Positions 1 to 7,400 of a stretch of 39,530 nt of DNA are shown in pieces (the stretch's first letter is position 1; the number at the start of each line of letters is the position of its first letter). A model generated the notes under the pieces. That model did not search any database, was not told the DNA's origin, and was given only the letters and a program-made list of their open reading frames with translations. The DNA is from an uncultured bacterium (GTDB taxonomy: Bacteria > Bipolaricaulota > Bipolaricaulia > UBA7950 > UBA9294): assembly GCA_903857865.1 (NCBI GenBank), contig CAIOGO010000003.1, forward strand, positions 1-39,530, read 5' to 3'. Made by a program: the position numbers and the translations under genes.

Positions 1-1
1 C

Positions 2-301
2 CGGCCGAACTCCCAAGCGACTCGGCAACAGGGATCGCCGAGTCGCCACCCGCCCGGAGTGGCCTTCACGAAGGGAGACATGCGTTCCCTCCACGTGGCG
101 GCTGCGTCCATCGTCGCCAAGGTGACGCGCGACCACCTCATGGAGCGTCTCGATGCGGCGTTCCCGGGCTTCGAGTTGTCGCGTCACAAGGGGTATGGGA
201 CGGAAGAGCATCGCCGGGCGATCTCCCGGCTCGGCCCCTCGCCCATCCATCGCCGGACCTTCCTCCATTTTGCTGAGGAGGCGCAGAGTCAATCCTGTTG
301 A
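2..301 (+). CDS. rnhB: Ribonuclease HII, C-terminal part (5' end outside window)
   Basis: RNase HII cleaves RNA in RNA/DNA hybrids and single ribonucleotides in DNA. The visible C-terminal part carries three family blocks: [12 protein letters not shown] (the conserved Ser/Ala-rich helix), HKGYGT, and [10 protein letters not shown] near the end. The frame is open to the left edge. The segment before VAFTKGD (about positions 2-58) matches the family poorly, so an upstream frame change cannot be excluded, although this is a naturally variable loop. The stop TGA at 299-301 lies inside the -35 box of the next gene's promoter, so the two genes are packed without a spacer. Seen: motifs and frame. 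Known: family role. Confidence 0.9.
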   Translation, partial: RPNSQATRQQGSPSRHPPGVAFTKGDMRSLHVAAASIVAKVTRDHLMERLDAAFPGFELSRHKGYGTEEHRRAISRLGPSPIHRRTFLHFAEEAQSQSC

Positions 302-325
302 CACTTTGCGACCCGGAGCTATACT
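298..325 (+). promoter_or_regulatory. Sigma70-type promoter of the SLH protein gene
   Basis: TTGACA (298-303) and TATACT (320-325) are separated by 16 bases. The -35 box overlaps the rnhB stop codon. Predicted start of transcription is near 332, leaving a leader of about 30 bases that contains AGGAGGGGG (348-356) before the GTG start at 363. Confidence 0.8.
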
Positions 326-362
326 CTTCCGCAGTCGATAGCAGAACAGGAGGGGGTTCTCC

Positions 363-938
363 GTGAAGCGAACGGCAACGATTGTCCTTGCGAGTGCTCT
401 ACTTTGCGCGGTTCTCGGGCTCGCCGCCCTGGCGCAGACCGGGAATGGAACTGCGGAGCCCGTGAATACCGGCGGGCTGTTCACCGATGTGCCGAAGGAT
501 CACTGGGCGTACGCCGACCTCGAGTTCCTGGCGCAGCGCGGGATCATCACCGGACTTCCCGGCGGGAAGTTCGACGGCGACTCGGCGATGACACGCTACT
601 CCGCCGCCGTGTACATCGCGCGGGCCATCAAGTACATGCAGAACAACCCCGAGAGCGTGACGCCGGCCGACATCGAGACACTGAAGACGCTCATCTTCCA
701 GGTGTCGGACAGCGTGACCACCTTGCAGGCCCAAAGCGGGATGGCAAACCTTTCGTCCCTCGAGGCGCGAGTCGCGAGGACCGAGCAAGACATCGCGAAG
801 CTGAACGCTCAGCATCAGATCGACGGGACACCCGGCACAAGCGCGTTGGAGAAGCGAGTGCAGGGAATCTTCATCCTCTCCCTCACGGCGTTGCTCGTTG
901 GCATCGCTGCGCTCGCGGTCGCCACGTTGGGCCTATAA
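363..938 (+). CDS. SLH-domain protein with coiled coil and C-terminal membrane anchor
   Basis: A 191-residue exported protein with a GTG start 6 bases after AGGAGGGGG. In order: signal peptide (about 1-24, ending LAALAQ); one S-layer-homology domain (about 38-95, FTDVPKDHWAYADLEFLAQRG is its hallmark start); a helical, heptad-like stretch (about 105-150); and a very hydrophobic C-terminus (about 168-191, ILSLTALLVGIAALAVATLGL type). SLH domains bind pyruvylated or amidated cell-wall polymers. SLH at the N-terminus with a coiled coil and a C-terminal anchor is the layout of Thermotoga Omp-alpha, which tethers the outer membrane to the wall; this version is much shorter. A barrel gene follows on the same strand. 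The tether role is inference. Confidence 0.75.
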   Translation: MKRTATIVLASALLCAVLGLAALAQTGNGTAEPVNTGGLFTDVPKDHWAYADLEFLAQRGIITGLPGGKFDGDSAMTRYSAAVYIARAIKYMQNNPESVTPADIETLKTLIFQVSDSVTTLQAQSGMANLSSLEARVARTEQDIAKLNAQHQIDGTPGTSALEKRVQGIFILSLTALLVGIAALAVATLGL

Positions 939-1170
939 GTTTGGCGTGCGGCGCGTAGCTCGTGGCGGGTTAGGGAAGGCCGGATGGCTACTCGTCCATC
1001 ACGTCCCGCTGTAGATCTCAAACGCGCGTGCACTTCCCACAGGCCAGATGCCGCGAGCTGCCTCGTCGACCACAGGCCGTTGCGTACCGCTTGATGATGC
1101 GGCGGCCAAGCGAGAGACGCGCGGGCAAATTCCGAAATCATGATGCCATCCACGTCGATTGGGGCCGAAC

Positions 1171-1184
1171 GTGACGCGCGTCAC
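1171..1184. promoter_or_regulatory. CRP/FNR-type palindrome next to the -35 box
   Basis: GTGACGCGCGTCAC is a perfect 14-base palindrome fitting GTGA-N6-TCAC, the core of CRP/FNR-family operators. It abuts the -35 TTGACA at 1185. If transcription starts near 1221, its centre lies at about -43, close to the -41.5 typical for class II activators of this family. Regulation is inferred. Confidence 0.5.
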
Positions 1185-1214
1185 TTGACACTTGGACATG
1201 CGTGGCACTATGAT
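1185..1214 (+). promoter_or_regulatory. Sigma70-type promoter of the barrel gene
   Basis: TTGACA (1185-1190) and TATGAT (1209-1214) with an 18-base spacer. The predicted transcript has a leader of about 130 bases before the ATG at 1351, with a full Shine-Dalgarno TAAGGAGGT at 1333-1341. The long leader is unlike most genes here, whose leaders are short. Confidence 0.75.
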
Positions 1215-1350
1215 GGCCCCAGTATCTAGTGGAGAGGCGAAACCGAACCAGCGAGGAGGTGGTCGTCCCTACAGAACTCCGAGAGGAGCATAGGCTTCTA
1301 GTCACAAGCTACAGGTCTGTAAGGAGACTGCGTAAGGAGGTAGTTCAGTA

Positions 1351-2649
1351 ATGAAGAGAGCTCTCGTACTTTGTCTTTTGGTTCTTGGATTCAGCGTTGC
1401 CGCTCTTGCGAGCCCGCTGACGGGGTCCTGGTCGACCACGATCCGATTTGACGACGTCGGCGGTGTCCTCGCGATCAACAAGCTCGAGTCGATCGTGGAT
1501 ATCGACTACACGATGAGCGGGTGGACGTTTGGGACGACGGCGGTCTTCAGCGAGTCGGATTTCGATAACCTGTTCTTCCAGGCCGACGGCGCGCTGGGCG
1601 CGTTCTCATTCCACTCCATGCTTGACTTCGTGCCGACCACGCCGATGTTCCACACGTGGACGAACGGTGTGAGTGTGTCGCTTGCCGGCGTTGACGCGTT
1701 CGCTCTATTCCAGGTTGACAACATGGGGACCGCGGAGACGCCGCTGATTGGGAGTGGCGCCACGATTGGTCTACAAGCGATGGCCGGCGACATCAAGGTC
1801 ACGGGCGCCGCGTACTTCAACATGACCAACAACACCTACTACTACTGGGCGTACGGCTACGACTGGATGGTCGCCCGCGACGCGTACCAGAGCAGCTGCG
1901 GGACGTTCGGCAGCTGGAGCACGCCGAGCGCCCTCCCCTGGGAGGTCCAGACGAAGGGCTGCACGCTTGCTTGGAGTGGTGCCTCGATCTACGTCGACTT
2001 CCCGTTTACCTGCCTGACCGCTACCGCGTTCGTGGACTTCTCGTGCGCGAAGGGGTTCGACGGGTTCGGCATCAATCTGACCGGGATCGAGACGGGCATT
2101 CCGTGGCTGACGCTTGAGGAACTGGACATCTCCTTCACTCTCACGACGAAGACGGTCGTGAACTACTTCGGCATCAGCTTCGGCGACTTCGTCTGCGTGA
2201 AGCCGTACATCACGCTTGTCGGCAAAGGCGCGACCGTGATCGACGGGATCAGCCTCAACGCGTTGCTCCTGTCGTACTCGTTCAACGGCGTCACGTTCAA
2301 GGCCGGCGAGATCTTCACCAACGAGTGGTACTACTGGGCCCTTAACGGCGGAACCCACGTGTATGGCTTCTCGAAGACCGGCGACATTACGTGGAGCTGC
2401 ATCTACAACTCGGCCTACGACGAATACTTCGGCGTCCAGATCGATGGCGACAGCTGCTGCGGCGGCGCGTTCAAGGTCGGCGTGTACGCCTTCTTCGACA
2501 CCAGTGTCACGACTTCGATCTTCGCATGGCAGGAGCTGCTTGCGTCGGTCAACGTGGGCATTGGCGCGAACACCAACCTGTTCTTTGGCGTGAGTTTCCT
2601 CAACACCGGGCTGAACTACTTCGACCTCGGCGTCAAGTTCTCCTGGTAG
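1351..2649 (+). CDS. Predicted outer-membrane beta-barrel protein
   Basis: 432 residues. Signal peptide MKRALVLCLLVLGFSVAALA, then a mature chain made almost entirely of short amphipathic strands rich in aromatic, Gly, Thr and Asn residues (for example NNTYYYWAYGYDW and NEWYYWALNG), ending LGVKFSW, the C-terminal aromatic typical of outer-membrane barrels read by the BAM complex. The mature part has about eight cysteines, including an adjacent pair (SCCGG near residue 370), which is unusual for a barrel and may mean disulfides. Strong promoter, perfect Shine-Dalgarno and strong terminator suggest an abundant protein, possibly a porin. No specific family recognised; substrate unknown. Confidence 0.7.
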   Translation: MKRALVLCLLVLGFSVAALASPLTGSWSTTIRFDDVGGVLAINKLESIVDIDYTMSGWTFGTTAVFSESDFDNLFFQADGALGAFSFHSMLDFVPTTPMFHTWTNGVSVSLAGVDAFALFQVDNMGTAETPLIGSGATIGLQAMAGDIKVTGAAYFNMTNNTYYYWAYGYDWMVARDAYQSSCGTFGSWSTPSALPWEVQTKGCTLAWSGASIYVDFPFTCLTATAFVDFSCAKGFDGFGINLTGIETGIPWLTLEELDISFTLTTKTVVNYFGISFGDFVCVKPYITLVGKGATVIDGISLNALLLSYSFNGVTFKAGEIFTNEWYYWALNGGTHVYGFSKTGDITWSCIYNSAYDEYFGVQIDGDSCCGGAFKVGVYAFFDTSVTTSIFAWQELLASVNVGIGANTNLFFGVSFLNTGLNYFDLGVKFSW

Positions 2650-2661
2650 TTTCTTCCCTTC

Positions 2662-2684
2662 TTCGTGCTCTGAGTGAGCACGAA
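2662..2684 (+). repeat. First 3' hairpin after the barrel gene
   Basis: A perfect 9-base inverted repeat, TTCGTGCTC (2662-2670) and GAGCACGAA (2676-2684), loop TGAGT, starting 12 bases after the stop codon. There is no T-tract directly after it, so it is more likely a 3'-end stabiliser acting with the terminator just downstream than a terminator itself. Confidence 0.6.
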
Positions 2685-2698
2685 CGGAGTGATATCAA

Positions 2699-2725
2699 GG
2701 CGGCCCCTCGGGGCCGCCTCTCTTT
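2699..2725 (+). terminator. Rho-independent terminator of the barrel gene
   Basis: GGCGGCCC (2699-2706) pairs with GGGCCGCC (2711-2718) around CTCG, followed by TCTCTTT. It is the strongest terminator in the window and closes the barrel transcript. Confidence 0.85.
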
Positions 2726-3487
2726 GGCTCCTTCCTCCTCCCCCCGGGCTTCGTGGCTGTTGGGGGATGATGGACGAGTGGCGTCTCGCGAGCTGCTGGC
2801 CCGGTGGCCCGCGCTTCGGGGCCGATCCGCGGTCGGTGGCGAACTCCGCGTCGGGGTTGAAGTGGGGACGGGCCTACCCTGGATTGCCCGCGTTGGCTGG
2901 CAATCCCTACGCGCTACGCGAACGGCCCGCGGGTCGGGCGGCGAGCTTCCTACGCCTCGACCTACTACTCAGCGCGCGGCTGTCGTAAGACAGTTGAGCA
3001 GCGTGCGGCGGTGAGATCCGGACGCGGATGATCGACCCGCTCAGAGAGGGGAGCGTTTGGCGTGGGGAGACCCCGCTCGGCCAACGCAATGCGGGAAGCG
3101 GGGGCGCCCTGCGGCGCGGGAGTGGCTCAGCGCACGGTGTGAGTGGACGCCGGCGCCTGCGGAGCCGGGAGGAGCGAGAGAAAAGGCCGAATCGCGCTCT
3201 CTGGGTCTGTGGGGCCTCGCCCTCGACGCGAGAAGCCGTCGCGCTTTTCCGAATCCTCGGCGGTCGCTGACGCGAGCGCAGCACGGCCGCGCACGTCGCG
3301 CGTGCCTGCGAGTCATACGCCTCACGGTCTCTTTCGGTTCCTGGAGCATTGCCCCCGAGCCGACGGATCTACAACACTCCGTCGCGCACGGGACTTCCCC
3401 GGATCCGAACGAGAAGCCGTCACCCGCAGCGGCTCTTGTGCTGGTGCTCGCTCCTCTCCAACGGGCGGTGGTTGTCGGATCTCTGCC
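2726..3487. other. Long region without a supported gene
   Basis: About 760 bases. Every open frame here has protein composition expected of random high-GC DNA (Arg/Ser/Pro-rich, no motifs), lacks a good ribosome site and conflicts with frames on the other strand. Small inverted repeats occur, such as CTGTC-GTAA-GACAG (2980-2993), GGGG-AGA-CCCC (3064-3074) and a larger imperfect pairing around it (GCGTTTGGC with GCCAACGC, 3053-3087). I looked for RNase P RNA, tmRNA and SRP RNA cores and did not find them. It could be decayed coding sequence or an unknown structured RNA. Confidence 0.5.
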
Positions 3488-4288
3488 TCAGCATCCGCAC
3501 GGGGGCGGCGTCACAGGGGCGGGTCTCCCAGGCGCCGCGAGGACTGTCATGATGAACGCTGACGACGCGCTGCGGCCGTCGTTGTCAACGACGGACAACC
3601 GCACGACGACCTGGCCGGCGTCGTTGATGATCGCCGTATAGCTCCACGACGTCGTGGATGCGCAGGGCTGGTTGCCAATGCACCATCGATATAGCGCGAT
3701 CGTGCCATCCGTGTCGTGGGACGAGCCTGCGAGGAGCTGAAACATATCCCCCTGGTTGACGGCAGGGACGGATGCCGTCGGGGGAAGAGCGGTCGGCGGC
3801 ACATTCGCAGGCAATGTCGTGGCGGACGTGAAGGAGAGGTAGGGCTCCACGAGCAACAGCGAGGCGCTTCCGGGCGACACGAACGGGATGCGTCCGAGGG
3901 TCAGTTGGACTGCGTCGCCGCTTGGGGAGGGCTCGATGGGTACCCAGACGGTGCGATTACTGGCGCGGATCCCGACGAGCACACACCACGCGCCGCCACT
4001 GGTAGTGGTAGCGAGTTGCACGTCATACCCACGCTCTGCGAGACTGCCCGCCGTGAACCGGGCAAACTGAGCGGTGGTCCAGCCATCTTGCCCCAGCTTC
4101 CGCTGAGGGCCGAGCGTCGGGTCTGCCAGCAGTGCGTTGAGGGGAGCAAGGAGCCCGGGCAATTCCGCAACCAACGACGGAGGTAGGTTCGCGCCGTCGA
4201 GCTGGACGACGCGAATGCTCGCGGACTGGGTCGCTCCAAGCACAGACGAAAAGAGCAGGACAACGATCGCGACAAGAACGGATTTCAT
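3488..4288 (-). CDS. Secreted PKD-domain protein
   Basis: 266 residues. The ATG at 4288 is preferred over longer frames because AGGAGG lies 8 bases before it and it begins a clean signal peptide (MKSVLVAIVVLLFSSVLGA). The middle (about 20-145) contains WTTAQFARFTAGSLAERGYDV and WVPIEPSP, a region I do not recognise but which faintly resembles transglutaminase-like folds. About 170-245 is a PKD-type beta sandwich (SSHDTDGTIALYRW, then VVRLSVVDNDGRSAS), a module used for adhesion or spacing outside the cell. It ends in a Pro-rich tail with two cysteines (PPPCGC). It lies downstream of the giant PKD protease but has its own promoter at 4319-4348. Function unknown. Confidence 0.7.
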   Translation of the reverse strand: MKSVLVAIVVLLFSSVLGATQSASIRVVQLDGANLPPSLVAELPGLLAPLNALLADPTLGPQRKLGQDGWTTAQFARFTAGSLAERGYDVQLATTTSGGAWCVLVGIRASNRTVWVPIEPSPSGDAVQLTLGRIPFVSPGSASLLLVEPYLSFTSATTLPANVPPTALPPTASVPAVNQGDMFQLLAGSSHDTDGTIALYRWCIGNQPCASTTSWSYTAIINDAGQVVVRLSVVDNDGRSASSAFIMTVLAAPGRPAPVTPPPCGC

Positions 4289-4318
4289 CGATGACCCTCC
4301 TGAAGACACAATACCCAA

Positions 4319-4348
4319 ATCATAGCGCGCGGTACCGATGCTCGCCAA
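4319..4348 (-). promoter_or_regulatory. Promoter of the small PKD protein
   Basis: On the minus strand TTGGCG (4343-4348) and TATGAT (4319-4324) are 18 bases apart, about 30 bases before the ATG at 4288. Confidence 0.55.
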
Positions 4349-4435
4349 GGTGCAGGGGCGCTTCCACACCTGGCCCCGCCAGCCCCATAACCTTCCTGCA
4401 TTCCCAGCAGTGTCTCGTGCGACGTCTTCTCCTTT

Positions 4436-7400
4436 CTATGGGCATGTTGCGGGCGGCTCGCTGACCAGAGGATCGTACGTGCATACGGTCGTTTGGATCG
4501 TCGTGGAGGCGCCCTCGTTGTCGGTGACCGTAAGGCGGAGCGTGAACGTCCCAGCGGTCCGGTAGGAGTGAATGGGTAGAGCTCCGCCAGCCGTTTCGCC
4601 GTCACCGAAATCCCAGGCGTAGCTGATGATCTGTCCATCCGGATCGTACGACCCGGATGCTGAGGGGCGGAAGAGCTGCCCCCTGCCGATGGGAATGACG
4701 CGGTAGGGTTCAGCGAACCTCGCGACGGGCGGCAGATTCGACGATGGTTGGATGACGAAGGTGAGAGAGGCCGTCGTCCGGTCGCCGGGCGCGTAGTGGG
4801 CGGCGAGGAAGTCAAGGATGCTCTGCCAGAAGGTCGCGGCGTTGGTGCTCAGGGTGGGAAAGGGGCCGGTGAGATCTGTGGGGAAGATAGAGATCGGGCC
4901 GGACGCGGCGACGAAGTACAGCGTCTCGTTCCCCACGGGCTCGGCGACACTCAGTGTGTACCCGCTATCAGGAGCGGGCACTTGGCGTGTGCCCGCCGAC
5001 ATCACCGGGCTGGGTTCCCAGACATTCGGGAAGATGAGTCGCAAACGTCCGTCTGCACTGAGGTCGCAAATGTAGACGTATGCCGCACGGTTCACGTCGA
5101 TCGTCAGGACGAGAGTCTCTCCGAGCTCATACTGGTTTTTCGACAACGACGCGGACAAAGCCAGCGCCGTCGGCGTCGACACGGCAACAAGCTGGGAAAC
5201 CTGCGCGGTTCTGCCACCGTTGTCCGTGACCGTGAGTTGCACGGTGTAGGAACCGTTCGCCGCGTAGCCATGGGAGACGAGTGCGCCGGTCGCGGTTCCG
5301 GTGTCGCCGAAGTTCCAGGCGTAGCTGATGATGGTGCCATCGGGGTCCGCGGACGACGACGCGTCGAACTGGACTGGAGTCCCGGCGCCAGGCGAGGTTG
5401 GGGAGTACGTGAACGCCGCGATGGGGGCTTGATTCACGGGAGTCGGAGTGAGCGTCACCTGCACGGTCGTCGTCGATCCCGCCGTGATCGTCGCCTGTCG
5501 CGTCTCCGTCTGGTACCCCGAGCGGGAGATTTCGACCATGTGAGTGCCAGGGCTGACGTTCGGGCGTTCAAGGTTTGTCGTACCGACGGAGACGCCGTCG
5601 AGCCGGACGGACGCACCCGCCGGCGTCGAGAGGACGCGCAGTGTTCCCGTGGTTGGAGGAGCGGACTGCACGGTGAGGGAAACCGAATCCACTGCCCGAT
5701 CGCCGGCGGCGAACGTCGACTGCATCGTCGCGAGAACGGTGTTGACGAAGGCGATGGGGTTCGTACTCAACGTCGGGAAGCCGAGCCCGAACGACGTGGG
5801 GAACCCGGCAATCGGGCCGGTGGCCGCGAACAGCCGTAGCGTCTCCGCGCCCGCGGGCTCCGAGGCGCGGAGCGTGTAGGCTCCGCCCGGCAGCACGCGC
5901 GCACCCGCGGCGAGCGCGTTGTTTGGCTCGTACAGGCTCGGGAAGAGAAGGACGACGCGGTTGTCGGCCGTGATCTCGACCAAATACACGTAGGCCGAGC
6001 GGTTGACGGCGAGCGTGATGGTGATCGACTCCCCGATCGTGTAGGCCGACTTCGGCAGCGAGACGTCGGCGACGAGCGTTGGCTGCGGTGACCCGACGAC
6101 GGCCTGCGCCGTGTCGAGCGACTGTCCGCCTGGGCCAGACACCGTGAGCGTGACCGGATAGGTGCCAGCAGCCGCATAGGCGTGCGAGATCATCGAGCCT
6201 TGCCCCGTGAACCCGTCACCGAACGACCACAGGTACGCCGTGATGGACCCGCTGGACGCCGTCCCGTTGAACGTGATGGGCGTGCCGACGATGCCCGCGT
6301 ACGGGCCTCCCGCTTCGGCGATCGGCGCCAGCGTGGTCGCGGTGACGGCAATGCTCTGCGCGTTGTTCGACTCGTTGGATTCCGCGACCTGCCCGAGGTC
6401 ATCCAAGTGTACTGTGAACGTTTCCGAACTCTGGGTGAGCGGAAGAACGAGCGAGACGCTGCGGGCTGCTCCCGCCGCCAGGGACGCGCTTGCTGCGGTC
6501 GTCGACAGCGACGACCCGTCGAGGCGTACTCGGAACGCGCCAGACGAAGCGGCTCCCTGGTTCACGATGACCGCGGTGAACGTGACGGACTGGCCTACTG
6601 TGGGTCCAGTCGGCACGTAGGTCAGACTCTGGACCGTCAGGTCGGGCAGGAACGGCGCTTGAACCAGGATCTGGCGGCTGGTGGCTCCCGTCGCTCCGCC
6701 GTTGTCCTGCACCGTCAGTGTGACGGTGTACGTGCCGGCGGACCCGAAGGCGTGGCTCGTGGAGACGCCGCTGCCGCTCGCCCCGTCTCCGAATGCCCAG
6801 GAGTAGGAGACGATGCCGCCATCCGGGTCGTAGGACGCCGATGCATTCATGGACACGGCGATCCCGGGCTGCGTCGCAGACGGCGAGACGGTGAACGAAG
6901 CGACGGGCGGCTGGTTCGAGGGCGCCGAGACGACCACCGAACGGATGGTCGAGGCCGTCGCCCCATTGTTGTCTTGGACGGTCAGCGTCACGGTGTACGT
7001 GCCGGCGAGCCCGAAGGCGTGGCTCGTGGAGACGCCGCCGCCGCTCGTCCCGTCTCCGAACGTCCAAGAATAGGAGACGATGGCGCCATCTGGGTCGTAG
7101 GACGCCGCTGCATTCATGGACACGGCGATCCCGGGCTGCGTCGTAGACGGCGAGAGCGTGAACGAAGCGACGGGCGGCTGGTTCGAGGGCGCCGAGACGA
7201 CCACCGAACGGGTGGTCGAGGCCGTCGCCCCGCTGTTGTCTTGCACCGTGAGGGTCGCCGTGTAGGTCCCAACGGCCGCATACGCGTGAGAGACCGACGA
7301 GCCGCTTGAGGTCATGCCGTCCCCGAAACTCCACGTGTACGCGACGATCGTGCCGTCCGGGTCGACGGATCCTGTTCCGTTGAACGTCACGGTCTGGCCG

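Larger units (their letters stand above)
939..1350 (+). other. Intergenic leader region (412 bases), no gene seen
   Basis: No convincing coding sequence. The right part holds a CRP/FNR-like palindrome, a strong promoter and a leader of about 130 bases for the barrel gene, listed separately. A 40-codon GTG frame (1229-1351) ends TAATG on the barrel start, but its codon choice is poor. The left part (939-1160) shows nothing recognisable. Confidence 0.6.

Noticed and set aside
2-58. Possible frameshift at the start of the visible rnhB part
   Set aside because: Another frame also gives a plausible peptide, but this loop is variable in RNase HII and too little sequence is in view.
1229-1351. A 40-codon GTG frame in the barrel leader, ending TAATG on the barrel start
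   Set aside because: It begins only about eight bases after the predicted transcription start, has no ribosome site, and uses many AGG, CGA and CTA codons that the real genes avoid.
2391-3014. A 207-codon frame running through the end of the barrel gene and beyond
   Set aside because: It overlaps the barrel gene in another frame, crosses two 3' hairpins including a terminator and is Arg/Ser-rich as expected for a shadow frame.
2990-3480. A structured RNA such as RNase P RNA, tmRNA or SRP RNA
   Set aside because: The invariant cores (for example GAGGAAAGTCC of RNase P) are absent on both strands.
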